Assembly: GCA_022072455.1 (NCBI GenBank)
Contig: JAJVHY010000024.1
Span: 83,804 to 147,803 of the forward strand
Direction of reading: 5' to 3'
From: Verrucomicrobiia bacterium
Lineage (GTDB): Bacteria > Verrucomicrobiota > Verrucomicrobiia > Palsa-1439
Length of the DNA stretch: 64,000 nt
Part shown: positions 17,596-24,916 of the stretch, piece after piece
Position numbering within the stretch: position 1 is the stretch's first letter
Layout of the letters: the number at the start of each line of letters is the position of its first letter
Position numbers and translations under genes: made by a program
The notes under the pieces: model-generated
Told to the model about the DNA's origin: nothing
The model's database searches: none
Seen by the model: the letters and a program-made list of their open reading frames with translations, nothing else

Positions 17596-18564
17596 GTGAC
17601 TCAACTCATTGACATGCACGTTCACATCGTCGGCAACGGCGCGCGCGGCTCGGGGTGCTGGTTGCGGCCGACGGGCTGGTATTCGCTGCTCGGCCGGTTT
17701 ATGTGCCACCATATCGGGTTGAAAGTCCGCACCTTTGCCGACCCGGATTTTGACGAGCGATATCTCGCCCGTTTGCTCGAATTGCTCCGCGCGTCCTCGC
17801 TGCAACAGGCGGTCATTCTTGCCAACGATCAGGTCTATCACGCCGATGGCCGCCTGATGGAGGGGGCCGGGACGTTTTATGTGCCGAACGATTACGTGCT
17901 CAAGCTGGCGCACCAGCACCCGGAATTCTTGCCGGCGTGCTCGATTCACCCGGCGCGACCGGATGCGTTGGAGGAGTTGGAGCGTTGTGTGGCCGGTGGC
18001 GCGGTGCTGATGAAGTGTCTGCCGAACTGCCACAACATTGACGGCAACGACCCGCGTTACCGGAAATTCTGGGAGCGGATGGCGGCGCTCAAGTTGCCCT
18101 TGCTGGCGCATACCGGCGGGGAGCATACGTTGCAGATCATCGAACCGAAATACGCCGACCCGCGCGTCTTGACCTTGCCGCTGGAATGTGGCGTGACCTG
18201 CATCGCGGCGCATTGCGGGGGCCGGGGATTTGTTGACCCGGAATATTTTCACGTCTTTGCTGGGATGTTAAGCCGGTACCCGAATCTGTACGGCGACATC
18301 AGTGCGTTCAACATCCCGATTCGGAGTCAGCATTTCCGGGAATGTCTTCAGCTGGAGCGACTCGTTCACGGCAGCGATTATCCGGTGCCGGTGTTCGCGC
18401 ATTGGGCGTGGCTGCGCGGGTTGCTCGATTGGGAGCAGTTCCGGCAGTGCCAACGGATCGCGAATCCCATTGAACGCGATTATCAGATCAAACGCGCGAT
18501 TGGATTTTCGGAGGATGTGTTTACGCGCGTTGGTGGATTGTTCCCGGCCAAACCCTCACCCTGA
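17596..18564 (+). CDS. Amidohydrolase-2 family metal-dependent hydrolase
   Basis: The true start is GTG 17596 (MTQLIDMHVHIVGNG), which places the metal-binding HxH motif (HVH) at the N-terminus as expected. The 322-residue TIM barrel also shows LPLLAHTGGEHT and CGVTCIAAHCGGRG with the later metal His residues, and LVHGSDYPVPV with the catalytic Asp. It resembles ACMSD-like decarboxylase/hydrolases; the substrate is unknown. It is divergent from the AI-2E gene. Confidence 0.85.
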   Translation: MTQLIDMHVHIVGNGARGSGCWLRPTGWYSLLGRFMCHHIGLKVRTFADPDFDERYLARLLELLRASSLQQAVILANDQVYHADGRLMEGAGTFYVPNDYVLKLAHQHPEFLPACSIHPARPDALEELERCVAGGAVLMKCLPNCHNIDGNDPRYRKFWERMAALKLPLLAHTGGEHTLQIIEPKYADPRVLTLPLECGVTCIAAHCGGRGFVDPEYFHVFAGMLSRYPNLYGDISAFNIPIRSQHFRECLQLERLVHGSDYPVPVFAHWAWLRGLLDWEQFRQCQRIANPIERDYQIKRAIGFSEDVFTRVGGLFPAKPSP

Positions 18565-18575
18565 CGTTTTGGTCT

Positions 18576-18597
18576 CCTCTCCCGCTGGCGGGAGAGG
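18576..18597. terminator. Strong hairpin after the amidohydrolase gene
   Basis: CCTCTCCCGC and GCGGGAGAGG form an almost uninterrupted stem 11 bases after the stop codon. There is no clear T-run, so it may be a terminator or a nomadic repeat of the CTCTCCC type common in many genomes. Confidence 0.55.
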
Positions 18598-18774
18598 ATT
18601 AAGGCGAGGGGCAGCGGCCGACTTTTCTGTGATATGTCGCGCGACCGCATGCAACGAGCTAATCACGGCGGAGCGTAGCTAGCCGAGTTGCCGGACCGCC
18701 TGCTGTTTCACGTGGCAAAAGCAGAATTGCAAACGCGGTCTTCCGCAACTATCGCCGTTGTTGTTCTTGCTGGC

Positions 18775-18841
18775 GACGAACGTTCAAGGTGAGCCGCGAG
18801 CGCCCGGCAGCGCGCGAGTTGGCTCAACCGAATTGATGGGC
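18775..18841 (-). other. attC-like recombination site (relic)
   Basis: On the minus strand an imperfect inverted repeat (arms at 18783-18795 and 18821-18832, with a GC-rich inner stem) is flanked by GCCCATC and GTTCGTC. These are degenerate versions of the RYYYAAC and GTTRRRY core boxes of integron attC sites. The stop codon of the upstream gene lies inside the structure, as is usual for integron cassettes. The boxes have one or two mismatches, so activity is doubtful. Confidence 0.45.
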
Positions 18842-19368
18842 GCATTCACGTCCCGCTTCGGTGCAATCTCCACCCAATATACTTGATAATCCTTCTCCCA
18901 ATCATCCCCGAACGTTGGAAGCTGCGCTTCAACGGGCAGGAACGCTGCGGTCCGGAGGAAAGTGATGTTGTAACGTGGGCTCAGCTGCAAGCTCTGCTCG
19001 ATGAACAGTGGTAGCCTTGGCGGACTGGGAAGCGGTTTGGCGGCTGAGTTCAACTGTAGGCCCACCGAGAATTCGGCTCGTTGGCTATCACCTGGCGAAA
19101 TGAAGGAGAAAGCAATGGCGGATGGCGCTCCGCGGAGACGTACCAAGTCGATGCCGATGTCCTTGGAAACCTTACCGAGAGCGCTGGGGTATTTGACCGA
19201 CTTCAGCTTATGGGAGAACAACACAGCCTCATCGTCTGTGTAGAGTCGTCTAGGGGCCCTAATCTGGAGTTCGGTTTTCGCAACAGCACTGAACTCGTTC
19301 GTGGCAGCGCTCGTGAAGCGCGGAATGCATAGCAGTGCAGCGAACAAGTAAAAATGTGCGCTTCTCAT
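18784..19368 (-). CDS. Exported hypothetical protein in a cassette-like unit
   Basis: The 194-residue product has a signal peptide (MRSAHFYLFAALLCIPRF...) and a beta-rich body I do not recognise. Its C-terminus, NSVEPTRALPGARGSP, is encoded by the palindromic attC-like site rather than by a conserved domain. The start ATG 19368 sits three bases after GTTGGGC, a perfect GTTRRRY core. Base composition looks lower in GC than its neighbours. All of this suggests a gene acquired as an integron-type cassette. The longer frame to 19392 would cross the core site. Confidence 0.6.
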   Translation of the reverse strand: MRSAHFYLFAALLCIPRFTSAATNEFSAVAKTELQIRAPRRLYTDDEAVLFSHKLKSVKYPSALGKVSKDIGIDLVRLRGAPSAIAFSFISPGDSQRAEFSVGLQLNSAAKPLPSPPRLPLFIEQSLQLSPRYNITFLRTAAFLPVEAQLPTFGDDWEKDYQVYWVEIAPKRDVNAPINSVEPTRALPGARGSP

Positions 19369-19371
19369 TTG

Positions 19372-19378
19372 GCCCAAC
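19372..19378 (-). other. GTTRRRY-type core site at the 5' edge of the cassette-like gene
   Basis: GTTGGGC on the minus strand matches the integron crossover core exactly and lies three bases before the ATG of the exported protein. Together with the attC-like site it delimits a unit of about 600 bases. Confidence 0.4.
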
Positions 19379-19604
19379 ATTAGTATTAGCACTAACTCAG
19401 CGGAGTATGCCGGTGATGTTGAAGGGCTGTCTTCACGGCCAAAGTGTAGAACTGGCTTCCCATCGCGTCAATCGCCTTCACAGGCATTTGCGTGTCTGCT
19501 TCGAGTCGGATTCGATTCCGCCTGTCACCGCTCTGTCGGCGGTTCTCATCAATGAGTGCGCTGCGATAGTCCAGCGGTTCAACTCGAAGCTTTGGTCAAA
19601 CAGG
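19379..19604. other. Gene-poor stretch with a short minus-strand coding remnant
   Basis: No complete gene is seen. On the minus strand about 58 codons are open, ending at a TAG at 19394-19392. Read in that frame it includes MPVKAIDAMGSQFYTLAVKT. It has no convincing start and may be the tail of a truncated gene, possibly an earlier cassette. Chance openness cannot be ruled out. Confidence 0.3.
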
Positions 19605-19621
19605 ACAGGCGTGACGCCTGT
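19605..19621. repeat. Short palindrome
   Basis: ACAGGCG and CGCCTGT form a 7-bp stem around TGA. It is the first of three palindromes in this 180-bp stretch. Confidence 0.55.
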
Positions 19622-19708
19622 TCCAAAACATGATAACTCGTAGCCGCACCGTTGCCGGGCACGGCGTCTCGTCCGACTCGGCTTACGGGTGCGTGGAATG
19701 GATCCGTC

Positions 19709-19788
19709 GATAACGCAGGCGTAAAGCCTGCGGCTACAGTTTTGGGATGGGTTCTAAGTGGATAACGCAGGCGTTAAGCCTGCGGCAA
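19709..19788. repeat. Two tandem palindromic repeats of a dispersed family
   Basis: A unit of about 28 bases beginning GATAACGCAGGCGT occurs at 19709-19736 and again at 19761-19788. Each contains the palindrome CGCAGGC...GCCTGCG (19714-19732 and 19766-19784). Between them lies the second copy of the 17-base repeat found at 1226-1242 (19739-19755). The second palindrome supplies the TAA stop and last residues of tsaB. Confidence 0.7.
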
Positions 19789-20433
19789 CTTGTTTTTGGG
19801 AGAGGAAGGCGAGGGGGCGACTTTTTTGTATTCTGTCTCGCGGAGATAGATCGGCTCCAGCGGTAACTGTGAAGCGCGGTGCCGGCCAAGCCAACCCAAA
19901 GCCGCCGCGCTGGGGAACACCGGCTCGTGGCAGATCGTCGCGAAGCCGCCGAAGGTTTCGCGGAGCGCGTCTCGGTATTTTTCCATCTCGGCGCTGATGA
20001 ACCAAATCGGGTTGTGGATTTCGATTTCCTCCAGCGCGCCCAGCCGGCAGGGGTGGGTGGGGTTGGCGTTCCGGTCGTAGAGCGCGAAATAGACTTCGTC
20101 GCGACGCGCGTCGGCCAGGACGCAGATCTGCGGGCAATCGCGCGGTAGGTGCGGGAGCGCGGTCAACGCGAGTGCATCGAAGCTGCTGATGGCTTTGACC
20201 GGTAATCGTCCCGGCAAGGCGAGGCCTTTGGCAGCGGCAATGCCGGCACGGATACCGGTGAAGGAACCGGGGCCGACGCCGACGACGATGGATTCAAACT
20301 GGCCGGGGTTGAGTTTTTCGAGCGCGGGGAACAGGCCGTCGCGGCCGAAGTGTTCTTCGCCGACGGGCCGGTCGTCGTGGAGGACGGCGACAGCACCGCG
20401 CGTGGTGGAGGTGTCGATGGCGAGGGTGATCAT
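19774..20433 (-). CDS. tsaB: tRNA N6-threonylcarbamoyladenosine biosynthesis protein TsaB
   Basis: TsaB is the scaffold partner of TsaD in making t6A37 on ANN-decoding tRNAs. The protein starts MITLAIDTSTTRGAVAVLHD at ATG 20433 (219 residues). It shows the family blocks VVGVGPGSFTGIRAGIAAAKGL and CVLADARRDEVYFALYD (ASKHA fold). The start overlaps the tsaE stop by four bases. The last residues and stop are encoded by a palindromic repeat, so the native C-terminus may have been changed by repeat insertion. Confidence 0.92.
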   Translation of the reverse strand: MITLAIDTSTTRGAVAVLHDDRPVGEEHFGRDGLFPALEKLNPGQFESIVVGVGPGSFTGIRAGIAAAKGLALPGRLPVKAISSFDALALTALPHLPRDCPQICVLADARRDEVYFALYDRNANPTHPCRLGALEEIEIHNPIWFISAEMEKYRDALRETFGGFATICHEPVFPSAAALGWLGRHRASQLPLEPIYLRETEYKKVAPSPSSPKNKLPQA

Positions 20434-20822
20434 TCGACCTCGATCTGCCGGGTGGTGTCGTCCACGACGGTAAGACGAATGTGCTTGGTGTGGGCCGGCA
20501 GGAGTGCGGCGCACCGGTCAGCCCATTCGATGACGGTGATCCACGGGGCGTCGAGATAATCTTCGAGGCCGATACCGGCGGCGGAGTCCAGACGGTAGAG
20601 GTCGACGTGCGCCAGCGGCGGGTATTCGTGGATGAGGGTGAAGGTGGGGCTGGTGACGGCTTGGGTGATGCCGAGGCCGGCGGCGATGCCTTTGACGAGA
20701 CAGGTTTTGCCGGCCCCGAGGTCGCCGCTGAGGGCGAGGACGTCACCAGGCTTCAACGTGGCGGCGAGTTGCCGGCCGAACTGGAGGGTGTCAGCGGCGC
20801 TGTGCGAAATGATCGTAGCCAT
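20430..20822 (-). CDS. tsaE: tRNA threonylcarbamoyladenosine biosynthesis ATPase TsaE
   Basis: A 130-residue P-loop ATPase of the t6A pathway. Walker A is GDLGAGKTCLVKGIA, followed by TSPTFTLIHEY and the HVDLYRLD block, all characteristic. The C-terminal IEWADRC motif is present. The start overlaps the thiL coding end by about 30 bases. It sits in the chain CPBP-thiL-tsaE-tsaB. Confidence 0.93.
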   Translation of the reverse strand: MATIISHSAADTLQFGRQLAATLKPGDVLALSGDLGAGKTCLVKGIAAGLGITQAVTSPTFTLIHEYPPLAHVDLYRLDSAAGIGLEDYLDAPWITVIEWADRCAALLPAHTKHIRLTVVDDTTRQIEVE

Positions 20823-21618
20823 GGGCTTCGAGTGGTTGACCGTCGAGGAGGACGACCGGTTTTTTGATGACGCGGCCGATCTCGGAATATTTTTTGCGGA
20901 GCTTACCGGCGTGGCGGGGCGCGACGGTGAAAAGGAGTTCGAAGTCTTCGCCATCGGTCAACGCGCCCGGCAATTTCCCCGGAATTTTGGCGGAGTCGAT
21001 GGCGAAGCCGACATGGCTGGATTCGACGAGCCGGTAGAGGTCGCTGGCAAGACCGTCGCTGATGTCCATCATCGCATGGGCGTACCGGGCGAGTTGCCGG
21101 CCTTCGCGGAGGCGCGGGGTGAAGGTGAGGTGTTTGCCGGAAGCGAATGAGCCACCGAGTTTGCCGGTCACAAAGACGATGTCGCCGGGTTTGGCGCCGG
21201 AACGGCGGACGGGTTTGGCGGCGTGGCCGAGGAGGGTGACGACGACGAATTGTTCGCGCCGGGTGTGGGCGGTGTCGCCGCCGACGATTTCACAGCCGAA
21301 CTTTTTCGCGGCGGCATGGAGGCCGGTATAGAGTTGGCGAACCCAGCGGACTGGAGTAGCCGGGCGGAGGCCGAGGCTGACGACGGCGTAGCGCGGGGTG
21401 CCGCCCATGGCGGCGATGTCGCTGAGGTTGCGGGCCATGGCTTTCCAGCCGACTTGCCGGGCCGGGGTGGTGGGGAGAAAATGGATGCCTTCGATGACCG
21501 GGTCGCAGGTGAGGAGGAGGCCGCCCGGCAGGACGGCGCAATCGTCGCCGGCCAGGGGGATTTTTTCCTGGAGTTGCCGGATGAGGCCGAATTCGCCAAT
21601 GGCCTGGATCGTTTTCAT
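20791..21618 (-). CDS. thiL: Thiamine-monophosphate kinase
   Basis: ThiL makes thiamine diphosphate from the monophosphate. From ATG 21618 it has 275 residues, somewhat short but complete. Visible motifs are GDDCAVLP (metal and ATP), MARNLSDIAAMGGTPR, VGGDTAHT and AMMDISDGLASDLYRLV, the hallmark of the PurM/ThiL fold. The longer frame upstream is a shadow of the CPBP gene. The start overlaps the CPBP stop by four bases. Confidence 0.93.
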   Translation of the reverse strand: MKTIQAIGEFGLIRQLQEKIPLAGDDCAVLPGGLLLTCDPVIEGIHFLPTTPARQVGWKAMARNLSDIAAMGGTPRYAVVSLGLRPATPVRWVRQLYTGLHAAAKKFGCEIVGGDTAHTRREQFVVVTLLGHAAKPVRRSGAKPGDIVFVTGKLGGSFASGKHLTFTPRLREGRQLARYAHAMMDISDGLASDLYRLVESSHVGFAIDSAKIPGKLPGALTDGEDFELLFTVAPRHAGKLRKKYSEIGRVIKKPVVLLDGQPLEAHGYDHFAQRR

Positions 21619-22472
21619 GGGTGGGCGCGTTGGTGGAAGATTTGGGCGAGCATGACGGAATTGAAGACGGCATGCATGGTAATCGGCGCGAGGAGTGAGC
21701 CGGTGAGTTCGTAGGCGAAGGTCAGTCCAATGGCGAGGACGAAGAGCGGAAGGAAGGCGGGGGCGTGGAAGTGGGTGAGGGCGAAGGCAAGCGAAACGAG
21801 CAGGAGCGCGGGGAGGGTGCCAAGGCGTTGTTTCAAGGCCGGGTAGGCGAAACCGCGAAAGAGGAATTCTTCGAAGATTGGGGCAAGGACAATGGCAAAC
21901 AGGACGAGCAGGATGAGCAGGGGTTGGGAGTCGGTGTTGAGGATAAATTCGACAATCGGTTGTTGGCTCGGTTCGAGGCGGAAAAGCCGGTAGACGGCAT
22001 TGGTGAGGAAGATGATGACGCCGACCGGCGGGAAGATCGCGAGGGCAAAAGCGGCGCCCCAAGCGACGGCTTTTCGGGCCGGGATTTTGTCGAAGCCGAG
22101 GGCCGGCCGCAGGGAGATTTGGCGGCGGCGAAAGTAGGTGTCGAAGCCGGCCAGCAGGGCAAGGCGGAGGATGAATTCGATGGGAATGATGAGCGGGGTG
22201 AGAGCGGCGATGTCGACTTGCCGGCGGATGGCGAGGGCGGTGTAGAAGGCGTTGCTGAAGAGGAAGAGGCCGGCGAAGGCGGCGATGCTGTAGCCGAGTT
22301 GGCGCATTCCCCACGGTTTGTCGTCCACGAGAAAGCGGGGGGCGGGCAGGAATCGGGCAATGATCAAGGCGTCACAGGCCAGGCCGAGCACGATCAGGAC
22401 TGCCCCGGCCAGCAGCACGGGGTTGAGATCCAAGCTGGCGGTCGTGGTTGAAAGAATGAGTAGGCCGAACAT
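21615..22472 (-). CDS. CPBP-family intramembrane metalloprotease
   Basis: A membrane protein of about 285 residues with the Abi/CPBP signature: EEFLFRGF (EExxxR), FALTHFH, and a final HAVFNSV with the third His. Six to eight hydrophobic segments are visible. ATG 22472 is chosen; a start at 22535 is possible. These proteases act in protein maturation or bacteriocin self-immunity in other bacteria, but the role here is unknown. It leads an operon with thiL and the t6A genes. Confidence 0.82.
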   Translation of the reverse strand: MFGLLILSTTTASLDLNPVLLAGAVLIVLGLACDALIIARFLPAPRFLVDDKPWGMRQLGYSIAAFAGLFLFSNAFYTALAIRRQVDIAALTPLIIPIEFILRLALLAGFDTYFRRRQISLRPALGFDKIPARKAVAWGAAFALAIFPPVGVIIFLTNAVYRLFRLEPSQQPIVEFILNTDSQPLLILLVLFAIVLAPIFEEFLFRGFAYPALKQRLGTLPALLLVSLAFALTHFHAPAFLPLFVLAIGLTFAYELTGSLLAPITMHAVFNSVMLAQIFHQRAHP

Positions 22473-22587
22473 TGGGAGTGTCAAATGACGGTGCGACTTT
22501 ATGGATGCTGGGAGGGATTGCAACCTCTTTGACACACGGAACCCGTTCGGCTAGTATCAGCGGCGGTAATTAAATGGAGAATATTTG

Positions 22588-23619
22588 ATGAAACTTCAGG
22601 TGTTCGCAGTTCTGGCGGCGGTGGGAATTTTGGCGGTGAATTGTCCGGCCGACGAGGCGGCCAAGGGCGTCCCGAAGATTGCGTTTGATAGACTGGTTTA
22701 CGATTTCGGCAAGACCTCGCTGGTGACGAAGTTGGAGGGCGTCTTTATCATTTCCAATGCCGGCGACGCGCCGTTGGAGAAACTCCAGGTGAAAGTCAGT
22801 TGCGGCTGCACTAGCGCGCCGTTGAAGACGGACAAGCTCGCGCCAGGCGAGAAAACCGAGTTGGCATTCACGCTCAGCGTCAACGCCATGATGCGCGGGG
22901 TGATGGCCAAGCATATTACCGTCACATCCAATGACCCGCAGCAACCCAGTGTCAACCTGACGTTGAAGGCCGAGGTGGTGCCGGTTTACGAATACAATCC
23001 GCAAGTGGTGAACCTCAGCGATCTGCGCGGCGGATCGACCACCAACGTCGCGGTAACAGTCAAACGGACCGACGGGAAGCCGGTCGGCTTGACGAAAGCG
23101 GAGGGGGCCACGCCGCAGGTTCGGGCGAGTTTGGCGCCCAGTGAAGGTGCTGCCGAGAGCGCCACGATCCAGATTGAAGTGGCGGGCGAAGGCAGCCCGC
23201 GGCGGTTCAATGATTCGGTTCGCGTATTCGGCGAGAATGCGACGCAGCCGTTGTTCGTTATTCCGGTCACGGGCCGGATTGTGGGCGATCTGGCGTTGTC
23301 GCAGGAAATGTTGTTCTGGGGCGTGGCGGATCGTGATAACTGGCCGGGGCCGCGCGGTGAAATCGCGACCACGCGCAAGATCGCCGTTTCTTCATCCGTT
23401 GCCGAACCACAATTGGAGTTGTCGCATCTCACCAGTTCGGTGCCGGAGTTAAAAGTCGAGTTGCGGCCGGTGACCGCAGGCAAAGCGTATGAATTGATCG
23501 CGGTGCTGGACAAACTTCCGAAGGAATCCACGAGCGGCACGATCAAATTCGACACGAATCTCAAGTCCCAACCCACGGTCGAGATCAAAGTCACCATCAA
23601 CATTCTCAAACGCGGTTGA
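22588..23619 (+). CDS. Exported DUF1573 protein
   Basis: The 343-residue product starts MKLQVFAVLAAVGILAVNC, with GGAG at a good distance upstream. The first domain (residues 30-135) is a DUF1573/Ig-like module with the typical FDFGK-like start, VSCGCTSAPLKTDKLAPGE and HITVTSNDP blocks. The rest contains further beta-sandwich repeats. It should be periplasmic. It is coupled to a rhodanese and a MauE-like gene, a set that suggests a role in sulfur or thiol chemistry in the envelope. Confidence 0.85.
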   Translation: MKLQVFAVLAAVGILAVNCPADEAAKGVPKIAFDRLVYDFGKTSLVTKLEGVFIISNAGDAPLEKLQVKVSCGCTSAPLKTDKLAPGEKTELAFTLSVNAMMRGVMAKHITVTSNDPQQPSVNLTLKAEVVPVYEYNPQVVNLSDLRGGSTTNVAVTVKRTDGKPVGLTKAEGATPQVRASLAPSEGAAESATIQIEVAGEGSPRRFNDSVRVFGENATQPLFVIPVTGRIVGDLALSQEMLFWGVADRDNWPGPRGEIATTRKIAVSSSVAEPQLELSHLTSSVPELKVELRPVTAGKAYELIAVLDKLPKESTSGTIKFDTNLKSQPTVEIKVTINILKRG

Positions 23620-24083
23620 TGTGGCGCATGGTGCAACGGGCGGTGGTGCTGACCCTTGCCGGCGCGGTGTTGGGGTTGGTTGCCAATGCGGTATCGCCCC
23701 GCGGAATTCCCTACCGGACGCCGCCGAAGGTTGTCGCCCCGCCCGGTGATTACATTCCGTTCGCGGAAGCCCGGCAACTCTGGGAAGAGGGCGTCGCCGT
23801 TTTTTTGGATGCCCGGTCTCACGCCGACTACATGGCCGGCCACATTGCGAATGCGTTCTCACTCCCGACCGACGAATTTGAGGCCCGGTATCCCGAGGTG
23901 GCCGGCATGTTGGCGCCGGATTCGCCGATCGTCGCCTATTGCGATGGCGCTGATTGTGATCTGAGTCATCATCTTGCCAAACGCCTGCGCGACCTCGGTT
24001 TTCGCGACGTACGGATCCTGAAGAACGGGTGGACCGAATGGCGCAAGGCGGCGTTGGCGACCAGTACCGGAGCGCAGCCATGA
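23619..24083 (+). CDS. Membrane-anchored rhodanese-like protein
   Basis: A 154-residue protein with an N-terminal hydrophobic anchor (VVLTLAGAVLGLVANAV) and a rhodanese domain. FLDARSHADYMAGHIANAF is the substrate-binding side. VAYCDGADCDLSH holds the cysteine loop; the loop CDGADC carries two Cys. The ATG overlaps the DUF1573 stop (TGATG). Active-site face and anchor predict a periplasmic sulfurtransferase or a binding protein. Confidence 0.85.
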   Translation: MWRMVQRAVVLTLAGAVLGLVANAVSPRGIPYRTPPKVVAPPGDYIPFAEARQLWEEGVAVFLDARSHADYMAGHIANAFSLPTDEFEARYPEVAGMLAPDSPIVAYCDGADCDLSHHLAKRLRDLGFRDVRILKNGWTEWRKAALATSTGAQP

Positions 24084-24484
24084 AGTGGCTCAATCTGGTT
24101 CTGCGTTGGTTGTTGGGTGGTTTTTTTGTGTACGCCGGCGTGGCGAAGATCATCGACCCGGCCGGCTTCGCCAAGAACATCGCAAACTACCAGATGTTGC
24201 CGCACGACTATGTCAATCTGCTGGCGATCACCTTGCCGTGGATCGAGGTGGTGCCGGGATTGTTGCTCATGGCCGGGATTTGGCGCCGACCGAGTGCGTT
24301 GGCGATTGCCGGGATGTTGGTGGTATTCATCATCGCGATTGGCTCCGCGCTATCACGCGGCTTAAATATCAACTGCGGCTGTACCGGCACCGTCGGCGGG
24401 GCCACGATTGGCCTGACCAAAATTGCCGAAAACATCGGCTGGTTCGCCATGGCCATCTGGTTAATCTGGAAGGAGCGGGATTAG
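24080..24484 (+). CDS. MauE/DoxX-family membrane protein
   Basis: A 134-residue four-helix membrane protein beginning MKWLNLVLRWLLGGFFVYAG. It has the conserved KIIDPAGFAKNIANYQMLP block and an INCGCTG cysteine motif, as in methylamine utilisation protein MauE and related DoxX-like proteins. MauE relatives are linked to disulfide formation. It overlaps the rhodanese gene by four bases (ATGA), and ridA follows after one base. Confidence 0.85.
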   Translation: MKWLNLVLRWLLGGFFVYAGVAKIIDPAGFAKNIANYQMLPHDYVNLLAITLPWIEVVPGLLLMAGIWRRPSALAIAGMLVVFIIAIGSALSRGLNINCGCTGTVGGATIGLTKIAENIGWFAMAIWLIWKERD

Positions 24485-24485
24485 A

Positions 24486-24866
24486 ATGAATAAATCAATC
24501 GTAGTTACTCCCAATGCGCCGCAAGCCATTGGGCCGTATTCGCAAGCCGTGTGGGTGAGCGATCTGCTGTTTTGTTCGGGTCAGATACCGCTCGATCCCG
24601 CGACGGGCGGGCTGGTAACCGGCGGCATCGTGGAACAAACCCAACGTGTCCTCGAAAACATCCAGGCGCTGTTGAATTCGCAGGGGCTACAATTTGCGAA
24701 CGTGATTAAGACTACCGTCTTTCTCAGCGACATGGCGCACTTCGCGGCGATGAACGAAGTCTACAGCAAGTATTTCACGCGCGACTACCCGGCGCGTTCG
24801 ACGGTGCAAGTTGCCCGGTTGCCGAAGGATGCGCTTGTGGAAATTGAGGTCCTCGCGGCCCGGTAG
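24486..24866 (+). CDS. ridA: RidA family enamine/imine deaminase
   Basis: A 126-residue protein with the complete RidA fold: PNAPQAIGPYSQAV, LFCSGQIPLDP and the C-terminal PARSTVQVARLPKDALVEIE, whose Arg holds the carboxylate of the substrate. RidA hydrolyses reactive 2-aminoacrylate and similar enamines made by PLP enzymes. Confidence 0.95.
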   Translation: MNKSIVVTPNAPQAIGPYSQAVWVSDLLFCSGQIPLDPATGGLVTGGIVEQTQRVLENIQALLNSQGLQFANVIKTTVFLSDMAHFAAMNEVYSKYFTRDYPARSTVQVARLPKDALVEIEVLAAR

Positions 24867-24916
24867 TCTTTCGCTTGCTGGGGGAGCGGGCGGTGTGTTA
24901 GCGTCCGCGGCATTCT

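Noticed and set aside
16819-18252. 477-codon minus-strand frame
   Set aside because: It crosses the amidohydrolase on the opposite strand and an out-of-frame part of the transporter gene.
18784-18840. Conserved C-terminal domain of the exported protein
   Set aside because: The segment is encoded by a palindromic attC-like site, so the peptide is a by-product of that sequence.
21765-22451. 228-codon plus-strand frame rich in Gly, Glu and Asp
   Set aside because: It is the antisense of the CPBP protease gene, whose EExxxR and HAVFN motifs are clear.
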